Part shown: positions 54,401-62,722 of the stretch, piece by piece
Layout of the letters: the number at the start of each line of letters is the position of its first letter
Numbering within the stretch: position 1 is the first letter of the stretch
From: Comamonas serinivorans
Lineage (GTDB): Bacteria; Pseudomonadota; Gammaproteobacteria; Burkholderiales; Burkholderiaceae_C
Length of the DNA: 64,000 nucleotides
NCBI RefSeq assembly: GCF_002158865.1
Contig: NZ_CP021455.1
Coordinates: 2,728,001 to 2,792,000 of the forward strand
Direction: 5' to 3'
Notes under the pieces: generated by a model
Databases searched by the model: none
Told to the model about the DNA's origin: nothing
What the model saw: only the letters and a program-made list of their open reading frames with translations
Translations under genes and position numbers: made by a program

Positions 54401-57400
54401 CCCACGGTGGCCGAACTGCCAGCCAGCGAATGCGCGCGGGCGATGGCCAGCTCATGCACCGTGGTGTCCACGCCATGGCTCAGCTGGAACAGCGCCTGGT
54501 CCAGCGCCTTGGACCATTCCTCGGCCTCGCCCAGGTACACGTTGTACAGCGCCTCGCTGATCTGCAAGCCCCCCACGTTGCGCATCGCGCCTGGCGCAGC
54601 GAACATGGTCTCGGTCGGCATGTCCTGGAGCTCGGCGAAGTCCAGGTCCAGCAGCGCGCTGGCGTCCTGCTCCGCGTCCACGGCCGCGAAATCCGAATCA
54701 CCGAGGTCGATCGAATGCTTGGCGTCGCCCAGATCCAGCTCCAGGTCGGGCAGGTTCAAGCGGCTCAGGTCGAACGACGGCAGCGAGGCCGGCGGCGGCT
54801 GGGTCTGCAGGTACTCCTGCTGGGTGTTGACAGCGGGCACCGATTCCTCGCCCACGTCGAAGTCGATGCCCGCCCTGGCGGCCTGCCGCAGGTCGGATTT
54901 CGGGGCAGCCTCCTCCGCAAAGTCCAGCCCATCGTCCAGCGGAGGCAGGTCCAGCGACGGCAGCTCCAGCCCGACCAAGGACAGCCCCGGTGCCTGGGGC
55001 GCCGCGGCCGAAGCCGGCTCGGCCTCGCCCTCATCCTCTACCTCATCCGGGGTGAGCGTGAGCACGCTGGCGTCGACCACCTCAACCGTGACCCCCTGCG
55101 CGTCCTGCAGGTCCAGGGGACCGTCGAGCGACGCCTCATCCAGCGCCAGCACGTCCAGCTCCACCACCTCGACCTCTGCCGATGCCAGGTTCAGGTCGAC
55201 CACGGACTGCGGTTCTGGATCAGCAGGCGGCTCGAATGCCACCGCCTCGACGGGCGCCAAATCCGACGCGGCCACTTCGCCCACGTCCAGCGACAGGCCG
55301 TCGAACACCAGCATTGGTTCGAGGGGCTCAGCCACTGCCTGCGGCGCGGACTCGAAGCTCATCAGCTCAGTATCGGGCAATGCCGTTGATCCTTGAATCG
55401 ACAGCGGCTCGTACTGCCCCTCGTTGCGCATGGCATCGGCAGAAAACCGGAATGGCGCTGCGCTCCAGCGGCCGTGCTGGCCGGTGGCGATGTCTTCCAC
55501 CCAGTCGCCAAAACCCGTCAGGGCCTGCTGGCACAGGTCGCGCAGCTCGGGGGTGGCCGGCCGGTTTTCGGCCCGCCACACGTTGAGCAACTGCTCCAGC
55601 GACCAGGCAGCTTCCCCGAACTCGTTGAGGCCCACCATGCGCGAGCTGCCCTTCAGGGTGTGGAAGGCGCGGCGCAGATCGCCCAGCAGGTCCTGGTCAG
55701 ACGGGGCATCGGTCAGCGCGACCACGGCAGCCTGCCCTTGGGCCACGACGTCGCGGGCCTCGTCCAGGAAGATGTCCTTGAGGTCCTCGTCCTCGATGTC
55801 TTCGGCCGGCGCCGTGGCAGCCGACAGCGGCGCCGGTTGCGTCACCGGTGCCGTCAACTGCTCCACCTTCTCCAGGGCCTGAGCCAGGGCTTCCGGGTCG
55901 TCCAGCGCCGCCGCCTTTGCCGCCTGCTGGGCGCTCGCTGCCAGCTCGGGCTGATCGGCCAAGGCCGCTTGCTGGGCCAGCGCCTCCAACCCCGCGGGAC
56001 TCACATCGGTGAGCGCGGGCACGTCCGGCACCCGCAAGTCCTCACCGCCATCGTCTGCGTCGTCGCCATCGACCTCGCGCCCCATGATGGCGCGCAGCTC
56101 GCCCGACTCGGCATCGAACACGAACAGCTTTTTGGCCAGGGCATGCTGGTAGTTCAGCATGTCCACCATCAAGCCCAGCACGCCCATGCTGTTGCCCAGG
56201 GATTCGATCTGCGCCGGGCTGGCCAGACCGGTCAGGTCCTGGTCCTGCGCCTTGCGCTCTTCGGCCTCGGCGATGAAGCCGTCGACCACGTGCCGCATGT
56301 GTTCCACGGCCTGTGCGGCCTGGTTCACGCCCAGCACCGACAGCACGCCACGCATCTGCGTGAGCAGCGGCGAGACCTCCGTCAGCTGGCCCACCTCGGT
56401 GGGGTTGCGCAAGAACTGGTCCAGGTGGCCTTCCACCTCATCGAGGTTGGCGCGCAACTCGCCCACCACGGTGCCCATGGTCTGGCGGTCGCTGACCCGG
56501 CGGTACAGCTCTTCCATCCACCCTGCGATCGGCAAGGCGTGCTGGCCCTCCTGCACGGTGTGCAGGCGTTCTGCCAGTTCCTCGGTGCGGCCCTGCAGGC
56601 GCGGATCATCGAGGTCGAAGTCATCGAACGTGGCCTCCAGAAACAGCACCACCGTGGCCACTTCCATGGCCAGCTCGGCATCGGGCGCCGATGCGGCCTG
56701 TGCCGTGGCCTGCTGCACGGCCCTCAGCTCCTCGACCAGGCGGGTGGCGCCGGGGCAAAGTTCGGCCAGGCTGTCGGCCACCAGGCCAAGCTGATCGGCG
56801 GCGGCCCGGGCGCGCTTCACCTCGCCCGAGGCAAAGGCCGACCAGGTTTCCTTCAGCGATTCGATGCGCTTGCGGGCCTGAACCAGCAGCGCCGGATCGA
56901 ACTGACCGAAACGCACCCGCGTGTAGTCGACGGGCAGGCTGGCCGGCAGGCGGTAGGCGCGGCGCACGGCGGTCAGCATGACCAGGTCCGGCCGGCTCAC
57001 CGGGCCTGCCTGGGCGCAGAAGAACAGCAGGTCATGCGCCAGCCGCTCGGACACCACCGCGCTGCCCTTGGCCAGCGATGCGAACTGCAGCAGCACGCGC
57101 GAAGCCGCCCGTTTGGCATACAGGTCGGCCGGAATCAGCCTCGCCGACAAGGCGTCGAAAAAGCCGGCGCTGATGGACCAGAACCGCTGGTTGAGGCGAT
57201 CGGATTCACCATGCGCCAAACCCTGGCTCACCGTGCTGAGCTCGCCAGCCGCACGGCTGCTGCCCTTGCGCATGACCCGCAGCACCTCGTGATCCATGCG
57301 CGTGCGCACCGCCGGCACATACGCCAGGGCATCGCCCGACACCGGCAGGTCCACATCGGCCCAGCGCCAGTCCTGCGGCCACAGGTCGGCGGGGTGGATG

Positions 57401-57861
57401 CGGTCGGCGCCGGCCAGCTCCTGCACGTCCTTGTATTGGGGGAACAGCGTCAACGGCGACACCGAACGCCCCGCCAGCACCTGGCCCAGGTACTCCGTCA
57501 ACGCGAAGCCGGCTCGCTCGACGGCCTTGACCGCCGCCTTGTCGCAGCGGTCGGGATGGGCCACGAACTGCTGCACCACGGCCTCCATGCCCTTGAGCAC
57601 CATGGCGGCATGGCCATAGCCCACCATCTCCATGGCCCCCACGGCCTGGTGGATGTGCTGGCGCGCCAGCCGCAGCTGACCGTCGTCCACGGACGCCAAG
57701 TCGGTGCCGCGCGCCGCTTCGGTGTCCTTGAGGTAACGCTTGAGCGCCTTCCCCGAACTCTCCAACGACTTGGTCACCTCATCGGCCACCCAGGCCAATG
57801 CGCTGATGTCTGTCGGACTCGCGCTCACACGAGATCCTTGCTCGGGGACTTGACTTGGCAT
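51427..57861 (-). CDS. pilL: Giant CheA-like hybrid kinase of the Pil-Chp pathway (PilL/ChpA)
   Basis: A 2144-aa chemosensory kinase controlling type IV pili. Three canonical phosphotransfer (Hpt) sites are seen: HTLKGSS near 732, HSLAGSS near 1141 and HTLKGSA near 1411, plus a degenerate Hpt-like region at the N-terminus (QHIHQAVGAMEMVGYGHAAMVL). These are followed by the dimerisation helices, the ATPase (LLRNSVVHGIERPDERR near 1720), a CheW-like domain near 1840 and a C-terminal receiver near 2017-2140 (Asp in VVLSDIEMPRMDG). P. aeruginosa ChpA has more Hpt domains. I start at the ATG at 57861; a GTG at 57900 is the alternative. Acidic, Ala/Pro-rich linkers join the Hpt domains. Confidence 0.93.
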   Translation of the reverse strand: MPSQVPEQGSRVSASPTDISALAWVADEVTKSLESSGKALKRYLKDTEAARGTDLASVDDGQLRLARQHIHQAVGAMEMVGYGHAAMVLKGMEAVVQQFVAHPDRCDKAAVKAVERAGFALTEYLGQVLAGRSVSPLTLFPQYKDVQELAGADRIHPADLWPQDWRWADVDLPVSGDALAYVPAVRTRMDHEVLRVMRKGSSRAAGELSTVSQGLAHGESDRLNQRFWSISAGFFDALSARLIPADLYAKRAASRVLLQFASLAKGSAVVSERLAHDLLFFCAQAGPVSRPDLVMLTAVRRAYRLPASLPVDYTRVRFGQFDPALLVQARKRIESLKETWSAFASGEVKRARAAADQLGLVADSLAELCPGATRLVEELRAVQQATAQAASAPDAELAMEVATVVLFLEATFDDFDLDDPRLQGRTEELAERLHTVQEGQHALPIAGWMEELYRRVSDRQTMGTVVGELRANLDEVEGHLDQFLRNPTEVGQLTEVSPLLTQMRGVLSVLGVNQAAQAVEHMRHVVDGFIAEAEERKAQDQDLTGLASPAQIESLGNSMGVLGLMVDMLNYQHALAKKLFVFDAESGELRAIMGREVDGDDADDGGEDLRVPDVPALTDVSPAGLEALAQQAALADQPELAASAQQAAKAAALDDPEALAQALEKVEQLTAPVTQPAPLSAATAPAEDIEDEDLKDIFLDEARDVVAQGQAAVVALTDAPSDQDLLGDLRRAFHTLKGSSRMVGLNEFGEAAWSLEQLLNVWRAENRPATPELRDLCQQALTGFGDWVEDIATGQHGRWSAAPFRFSADAMRNEGQYEPLSIQGSTALPDTELMSFESAPQAVAEPLEPMLVFDGLSLDVGEVAASDLAPVEAVAFEPPADPEPQSVVDLNLASAEVEVVELDVLALDEASLDGPLDLQDAQGVTVEVVDASVLTLTPDEVEDEGEAEPASAAAPQAPGLSLVGLELPSLDLPPLDDGLDFAEEAAPKSDLRQAARAGIDFDVGEESVPAVNTQQEYLQTQPPPASLPSFDLSRLNLPDLELDLGDAKHSIDLGDSDFAAVDAEQDASALLDLDFAELQDMPTETMFAAPGAMRNVGGLQISEALYNVYLGEAEEWSKALDQALFQLSHGVDTTVHELAIARAHSLAGSSATVGFEALSHLARAMEHALQRLLAHGDHSKSQMQTLVRGSEQVSYLLHQFAAGFLKTPDAGVLAAVEALDPPPAVVRADAIALETGPASLADPIVPAVTPPAAVAPGSDGDEAQKAAAEVTPEPVSPVDVVEVAAVAASAEAPVLTESPAVPAPAVTPDEPRAVPAVSTPEPRVATPSLLVPGIHALADTGLGLGQTPQAVTVSEDSVAEDDFDVEDAFDADLFPIFEEEATDLFPALASALREWVAKPEDPAPRGQVLRALHTLKGSARLAGAMRLGELAHRMESDIEALGQDEHDQASIESMLGELDNLEALFEKSQARAAQGARPNDENADTAQPAEEAAEAQTPETPQAQTPAGEPVDLNDIAEPAPLVLSNDRAKSNQAVRVRSQLLDRLVNEAGEVTISRTRMENKLHQLRTSVKDITGNLDRLRRQLRDMELQTETQMQSRLQQTKDTSQNFDPLEFDRFTRVQEITRSMAESVDDISTLQRTLQRSVETVEDDLAAQASMTRSLQQNLLRTRMMEFETLSERLYRVVRQASKESGKQVKLDIAGGTIEIDRSMLERMTPAFEHLLRNSVVHGIERPDERRRKGKEATGTITIVVTQAANDVAVEIRDDGAGLNAAAIREKAVARGLIAADHPLTPVEVGQLIFAPGFSTAEHVTELAGRGVGMDVVRNEVQSLGGRIETRYAADQGSSFKLVLPLTTAMTQVVMVRVGDTVVGVPSSVVEIVRNLTRDELVAAYQAGQYVYNQDKLDFYWGGALLQDSPRSLDQADKGLPLVIFRSASQRIAVHVDEVVGNHEVVVKNLGSQLSRMPGLAAMTVLPEGDVALVYNPVALASVYGAKAKAMTVALDAPLHLLPKSGQDEPALVLVVDDSITVRRVTQRFLQREGFRVELANDGLQALDKLRTERPAVVLSDIEMPRMDGFDLLRNIRNDAALKDLPVIMITSRIAEKHREHAAELGANHYLGKPYSEDTLLALVRDYAKAEQERSLA

Positions 57862-57915
57862 GAGGCCCTTCTCTCCATCGTTACTTCCGGGGTGCACCAC
57901 ACGACATCCAGGCGA

Positions 57916-60138
57916 TCAGGAAATCTTGAATCGCGCGACCGACTGGCGCAGCTCGTCGGCCATGCGCGACAGTTCGCGAACCTGGTTGGCGGTCGACCGC
58001 GTGCCTTCGCCGGTTTGTTCGGTCACGGCAAAAATGTGCTGGATGTTGCCGGCCACTTCGTTGGCCTGATGCGCCTCTTGCAGGGCTGAATTCGAGATCT
58101 GCTGAATCAGCTCGGCCAGGCGCCGCGTCACGCTGTCGATCTCCGTCAAGGCCGCGCCAGCGTTGTCGGAGAGCTTGGCCCCCTCGACCACGCCCACGGT
58201 GGACCGCTCCATGGCCGCCACCGCGTCCTGGGTGTCGGTCTGAATGGCCTTCACCAGGGTGGCAATCTGGCGCGTGGCGTCGGCCGAACGCTCGGCCAGA
58301 CGCTGCACTTCTTCCGCCACCACCGAGAAACCTCGGCCGGCTTCGCCCGCAGAAGCCGCCTGAATGGCGGCGTTCAGGGCCAGCACGTTGGTCTGCTCGG
58401 TCAGGTCGGAAATCAGCTCGGTGATTTCGCCGATTTCTTGCGACGACTCGCCCAGGCGCTTGATGCGCTTCGAGGTGTCCTGGATCTGGTCGCGGATGGC
58501 GTTCATGCCCCCGATGGTTTTTTGCACCGCGTTCAGGCCGGAATCGGCCGCCAGCAGCGACTGCCGCGCCACCGTGGCCGATTCCTGGGCCTGTGCGGAC
58601 ACCGCGTTGATACGATCGGCCATGTCCAGCACCGACTGACCCGTTTCCCGGATTTCGCGCAGCTGCTGGGTCGAAGTGGCGAGCAGATCGGTCGAGGTGT
58701 TTTCGACGCGCGCCGTCGTCTGCGCCACCTTGGTCGCTGTGCTCTGCACGTTGCCCACCAGCGACCGCAGCTCTTCCACCGTGTAATTCACCGAATCGGC
58801 GATGGCGCCGGTGATGTCTTCGGTCACCGTGGCTTCCTGCGTCAGGTCGCCTTCGGCCACGGCCTGCAGCTCGTTCATCAGGCGCAAGATGGCCGCCTGG
58901 TTGGCGTCGTTGATGCGCTTGGACTCGGCCTGCTGGGCCTCGGCTTCGATCCGCTGCTGCTCGGCAATGACCTGCCGCGTGCGGCTTTCGGCCAGGTAGG
59001 TGCGGCTGTACAGCACCGCCACGAACGCCCCCAGCAAGATGCTGAAGATCAGCGCAACCAGCGGGAAGATGCTCAAGCTCGACTGCGAGGACAGCCGGTC
59101 CTGCAGGGCCTGGAGTTGCTGCAGCAGCGTCGCGCTGTCTTTTTGGATGGCGAGCTGGGCGTCACGCGCCGCCACCAGCTCGGGCAGGTACTGGGTCAGC
59201 TTGTTGGCGTCGCTGCGGGTGTCGCCGAACATCTTGATCAGGGCATCGAGGGCGTCGCGCGTCTGCGGCTCGCGCGTGCCGGACAAGCGCAGCTGCGCGC
59301 TGCCGTCCAGCAAACCGCTGGCCGTCGCGCTGAAGCTGGCCAGGTCGCGGCCCAGGATGAACGAGGCATCGGGGCTCACGCCAAACATGGTGTTGTATTC
59401 GTTCGCCGACTTGCTGATGCGCTGCGTCAGCATCACCAGCTCGCCTGCAGCGGCCACTTCGGCATTCGGCGCGCCGGCCTGCACCTTCATGGCTTGCACC
59501 GCGCGCGTCGCCTCCAGCAAGTCGTTCGACTGGTTGTTGATGCGCTTGAGCAGCGCGCCCGTGTCGATCAATGCATTCTGGTGCTGCAGCACCGTGTCGG
59601 CCGAGGTCTGCATGTTCTTGGTCAGCGCACTGATTTCCTGCAGCGCGGGCGCGAACTGCGGGCCCAGCGCCTGCACCCCGATCTCGCCGGTGCCGGTCGC
59701 CAGGCCCTTGACGTGCTCGGTCAACAAGCGCGCGCTCTCACGCACCTCGGGAAACGCGCTCGACTGCCCCTGCAAGGCTTGCGACACCGACTTGGCCAGG
59801 CGCTGGGACTGCGTCAGCCCCTGACCAGCCGAGGCCACCTGCAAAGCCAGCTGGTTGGCGCTGGTCAAGGCCCAGATGACCGCCAGGATCAGCAGCAACA
59901 CCGACAGCACCGAGGCCCAGCCCAGGATGCGGCGGTGAGACCCCGCCGTCCGGATGCCCAGCAGCGGCAGGTGGAAGCGTTCAGACCCCGGCGCCATGAC
60001 CATGAGGCGAGATTGAACCGAATCACCCAATTCGGAGGCGGCATACGACTGGGTCGACGTCGCGAATTCGCTGTATTGCGAATTGCTGACGGCATCGGCA
60101 GCCGCGGGATTTCGACGAAAGCGATCGATCAAGGACAT
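57916..60138 (-). CDS. pilJ: Methyl-accepting chemotaxis protein PilJ
   Basis: A 740-aa transmembrane chemoreceptor of the Pil-Chp system. The first membrane helix is near 72-92 (LGWASVLSVLLLILAVIWALT) and the second near 355-375 (IFPLVALIFSILLGAFVAVLY). The periplasmic region contains PilJ-type helical domains. The cytoplasmic signalling tip reads AIQAASAGEAGRGFSVVAEEVQRLAERSADATRQI. Order G-H-I-J matches Pseudomonas. The gene ends 54 bp before the PilL(ChpA) start. No CheR-type methyltransferase (pilK) follows, where P. aeruginosa has one. Confidence 0.95.
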   Translation of the reverse strand: MSLIDRFRRNPAAADAVSNSQYSEFATSTQSYAASELGDSVQSRLMVMAPGSERFHLPLLGIRTAGSHRRILGWASVLSVLLLILAVIWALTSANQLALQVASAGQGLTQSQRLAKSVSQALQGQSSAFPEVRESARLLTEHVKGLATGTGEIGVQALGPQFAPALQEISALTKNMQTSADTVLQHQNALIDTGALLKRINNQSNDLLEATRAVQAMKVQAGAPNAEVAAAGELVMLTQRISKSANEYNTMFGVSPDASFILGRDLASFSATASGLLDGSAQLRLSGTREPQTRDALDALIKMFGDTRSDANKLTQYLPELVAARDAQLAIQKDSATLLQQLQALQDRLSSQSSLSIFPLVALIFSILLGAFVAVLYSRTYLAESRTRQVIAEQQRIEAEAQQAESKRINDANQAAILRLMNELQAVAEGDLTQEATVTEDITGAIADSVNYTVEELRSLVGNVQSTATKVAQTTARVENTSTDLLATSTQQLREIRETGQSVLDMADRINAVSAQAQESATVARQSLLAADSGLNAVQKTIGGMNAIRDQIQDTSKRIKRLGESSQEIGEITELISDLTEQTNVLALNAAIQAASAGEAGRGFSVVAEEVQRLAERSADATRQIATLVKAIQTDTQDAVAAMERSTVGVVEGAKLSDNAGAALTEIDSVTRRLAELIQQISNSALQEAHQANEVAGNIQHIFAVTEQTGEGTRSTANQVRELSRMADELRQSVARFKIS

Positions 60139-60156
60139 GGTTTGCTTGGCTGGAAG

Positions 60157-60681
60157 CTAGACAGCTTCGGCAATGCTCAAAAATTGTTCCGACAGGGCCA
60201 GCTTTTGGAGGTTGATCTCCTGCCAGGATTTCCCGGCCTGATCCGTGTACATGTGGCCGAAATAATCCGGCAGATTCTCGCCAACGCTGGTTGAACGCAC
60301 GAAATCGCGCCGGGTTTTCAAGCCCATCAGGCGGTCGATGAGCAAGGCCGCATTGATTTGCAACAGGGGATTGAGCGCCACCACCCGCGATTGCGGCCCG
60401 GTGTTCGGCGGCACATCCGACGCCACGAAGCCGCCAATGTCCACCACGCCGCACAAGGCGCCGCGCAGGTTGGCCACGCCCACGAACCAGGGTTTGACAT
60501 AGGGAACGCGCTTGGCCCCTTCAAACGGGAAAATCTCTCCCGCATGGCTGAGGGGCAGCAGCAACAGGCGCCCGTGTGATTCCACGCCCAGCCATGAAGC
60601 CCCCTGGGTCACCTGCTCCACGACCTTGAGTTTGTCGGTCAGGCGATTTTGAAGATTTTCAAGCGCTTGTTTATCGGCCAT
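60157..60681 (-). CDS. pilI: CheW-like adaptor PilI
   Basis: A 174-aa CheW-domain protein linking PilJ to the kinase. It has the central hydrophobic strands of CheW, GVESHGRLLLLPLSHAGEIFPF and YVKPWFVGVANLRGALCGVVDIGGFV. It starts 1 bp after pilH ends and precedes pilJ by 18 bp. Confidence 0.93.
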   Translation of the reverse strand: MADKQALENLQNRLTDKLKVVEQVTQGASWLGVESHGRLLLLPLSHAGEIFPFEGAKRVPYVKPWFVGVANLRGALCGVVDIGGFVASDVPPNTGPQSRVVALNPLLQINAALLIDRLMGLKTRRDFVRSTSVGENLPDYFGHMYTDQAGKSWQEINLQKLALSEQFLSIAEAV

Positions 60682-60682
60682 G

Positions 60683-61048
60683 TCAACTCAGTGCATTGAT
60701 CTTGGCCAGCAGTTCACTGGCATTGATGGGCTTGGTCAGGTAGTCTTTCGCGCCTTGACGCAAACCCCACACCCGATCGGTTTCCTGATTTTTGCTGGTG
60801 CACAGGAAAATCGGGATGCTGGCGTAACGCGCATCGCGCGAAAGCATCCGCGTGAGCTGAAAACCGCTTTGGCCAGGCATCACCACATCCATGAGGATGA
60901 GGTCCGGTCGCGCTTCTTCCACGCGCCGCCAGGCCTCTTCGCCCGAATGAGCGGTGCTCACAGTGAAGCCATGCTTGCTCAGCAATTCCGACAAAAACAA
61001 CAATTCGGTTTTGGAATCATCCACCACCATGACGTGACGCACTGGCAT
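60683..61048 (-). CDS. pilH: Single-domain response regulator PilH
   Basis: A 121-aa CheY-like receiver. Acidic pocket VMVVDDSKTE, phosphoacceptor in LILMDVVMPGQSGFQ, CTSKNQETDRVWGLRQGAKDYLTKP. Residues after the phosphosite match the P. aeruginosa PilH pattern (TDKVWGKRQGARDYLTKP). PilH tunes pilus retraction in Pseudomonas. Coding ends 2 bp before the pilI start. Confidence 0.94.
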   Translation of the reverse strand: MPVRHVMVVDDSKTELLFLSELLSKHGFTVSTAHSGEEAWRRVEEARPDLILMDVVMPGQSGFQLTRMLSRDARYASIPIFLCTSKNQETDRVWGLRQGAKDYLTKPINASELLAKINALS

Positions 61049-61049
61049 G

Positions 61050-61451
61050 TCAACCCACCGCCGAAATCGAACCCGACGAGAAGCGGGTCACCGTTTGCAA
61101 CAACTGATCCTTGGTGAACGGCTTGGTCAGGTATTCCTGCGAGCCCACCATGCGACCACGGGCCTTGTCAAACACCCCGTCCTTGGACGACAGCATGACC
61201 ACAGGCGTGGCGGAAAACTTGTCGTTGCGTTTGATGATGGCGCACGTCTGATACCCATCGAGACGCGGCATGAGGATGTCGCAAAAAATCAGATCCGGTT
61301 GGTAATCCGAAATCTTGGACAAGGCGTCGAAACCATCTTCGGCAAGCACCACCTCATGGCCGCCCTGCTTGAGAAAAATCTCGGCGCTGCGGCGGATGGT
61401 GTTGCTGTCGTCAATGACCAGAACCTTGAGCCCGGAAGATTGAGTGCTCAA
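61050..61451 (-). CDS. pilG: Single-domain response regulator PilG
   Basis: A 133-aa CheY-like receiver, first gene of the Pil-Chp operon. VLVIDDSNTIRRSAEIFLKQGG, phosphoacceptor in IFCDILMPRLDGYQTCAIIK, and MLSSKDGVFDKARGRMVGSQEYLTKPF closely follow P. aeruginosa PilG. A possible -10 (TACAAT on this strand, 61539-61544) and a strong palindrome (61552-61579) lie upstream. Confidence 0.95.
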   Translation of the reverse strand: MSTQSSGLKVLVIDDSNTIRRSAEIFLKQGGHEVVLAEDGFDALSKISDYQPDLIFCDILMPRLDGYQTCAIIKRNDKFSATPVVMLSSKDGVFDKARGRMVGSQEYLTKPFTKDQLLQTVTRFSSGSISAVG

Positions 61452-61551
61452 TTTTGCAAACCCCTAGAAAAACATCGTGGGCGCAGGCCGCCGACTTGTT
61501 GCTGTGGCAGTGCCAAGGCCCGAGCGCCCCTGAAAATTATTGTATCTAGTT

Positions 61552-61579
61552 ATGACAAATCCACGCGGGAATTTGTCAT
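61552..61579. promoter_or_regulatory. Palindromic site between pilG and thiD
   Basis: ATGACAAAT (61552-61560) and ATTTGTCAT (61571-61579) are a perfect 9-bp inverted repeat with a 10-bp spacer, so centres are about two helical turns apart, as expected for a dimeric regulator. It lies in the divergent gap and overlaps the likely pilG promoter region. The regulator is unknown. Confidence 0.6.
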
Positions 61580-61627
61580 GCCCCCGCGCCAGGCACCTTC
61601 GGGCACGGGTGCCGCCGTTCTCATGTC

Positions 61628-62575
61628 ATGATCGCAGCACCAATGACAGCCCTCCCCGAGACCGATCCCTCCCTCGCCAACGTCGACAACGGCTTGATGT
61701 TGGTGTTCAACCACAACGATCCCAGCGGAGCCGGCGGATTGGCCGCCGATGTGCTGGCCGCGGGCAGTGCCGGCGTGCATGTGCTGCCGATCGTGACCGC
61801 CGTGCTGGTGCGCGACACCGCCAGCACGCGCGAGCTGCACAACCTGCCGGCCGATGTCATCGAAGAGCAGGTCCGCGCCGTGCTGGAAGACATGCCGGTC
61901 AAGGTGGCCAAGCTGGGCTTCGGCGGCTCGGCCGAGGGCCTGGCCACCTTGGCCGAGGTGCTGGCCGACTACCCCGACTGCGTGCTGCTCACCCACCTGC
62001 CGGACCTGTCCTGGTGGGATTCCGGCGAAATCGAACGCTACCTGGATGCCCTGCGCGAGCTGGTGCTGCCCCAGTCGTCGGTGCTGGTGGGCAACCGCGA
62101 CAGCCTGCAGCGCTGGCTGCTGCCCGACTGGCCGAACAGCAGCCCATGCTCGCCCCGCGAACTGGCCGCAGCGGCGGCCGAATCGGGCTGCCCCTTCGTG
62201 CTGGTCACCGGCGTCGTCGACGGCGACGACATCGTCAACACCCTGGCCTCGCCCAACAGCGTGATCCTGCAAGCCAGCTTTGAACGCATCGACAGCGCCT
62301 TCCTGGGCGCGGGCGACACGCTGAGCGCCAGCCTCGCCGCCCTGCTCGCCCTGGGGGCCAGCGACCTGGCCGAAGCCGCGCAGGAGGCCCTGACCTACCT
62401 GGACCGCAGCCTGGCCGCGGGGTTCAAGCCCGGCATGGGCCGCGCGGTGGCCGATCGGCTGTTCTGGGCCAACGACGACGAGGCGGAAGACGACACCGAA
62501 CCCCAGGAGGGCGAGGCCCAGGATGCCGCAGAGCCGCCCAAGCCCGAGCCAACCAAAACCAGGCTGTCACACTGA
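61628..62575 (+). CDS. thiD: ThiD-like hydroxymethylpyrimidine kinase (ribokinase fold)
   Basis: A 315-aa phosphomethylpyrimidine-kinase-family protein. The N-terminal substrate loop NDPSGAGGLAADVLAAGSAGVHVLPIVTAVLVRDT is that of ThiD, but the C-terminal anion-hole motif reads FLGAGDTLSASLAAL (ribokinase-like Asp) where E. coli ThiD has GTGCTLSA with Cys. The acidic C-terminal tail of about 40 residues is extra. It may therefore be a ThiD with altered chemistry or a pyridoxal-kinase-like relative. It is divergent from pilG and followed by hemL. Confidence 0.82.
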   Translation: MIAAPMTALPETDPSLANVDNGLMLVFNHNDPSGAGGLAADVLAAGSAGVHVLPIVTAVLVRDTASTRELHNLPADVIEEQVRAVLEDMPVKVAKLGFGGSAEGLATLAEVLADYPDCVLLTHLPDLSWWDSGEIERYLDALRELVLPQSSVLVGNRDSLQRWLLPDWPNSSPCSPRELAAAAAESGCPFVLVTGVVDGDDIVNTLASPNSVILQASFERIDSAFLGAGDTLSASLAALLALGASDLAEAAQEALTYLDRSLAAGFKPGMGRAVADRLFWANDDEAEDDTEPQEGEAQDAAEPPKPEPTKTRLSH

Positions 62576-62587
62576 TGCAGACAACCA

Positions 62588-62641
62588 GGCAGTATTCGAC
62601 CCCGCCGATTATTCGGCAAACGGAAAACATCCCATACTGCC
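62588..62641. repeat. GCAGTATG hairpin repeat, copy 14
   Basis: Outer GGCAGTAT (62588-62595) and ATACTGCC (62634-62641) pair perfectly over 8 bp; inner GCCGA (62604-62608) and TCGGC (62613-62617), loop TTAT, shifted left of centre. Located between thiD and hemL on the same strand. Confidence 0.8.
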
Positions 62642-62722
62642 GTTAATCGAACTCATCCACAGGCCCAGCCGCGACAGGCAGCTCACGCCTTGGATGCCCT
62701 CGCGACCCCAGAACGCCACACC

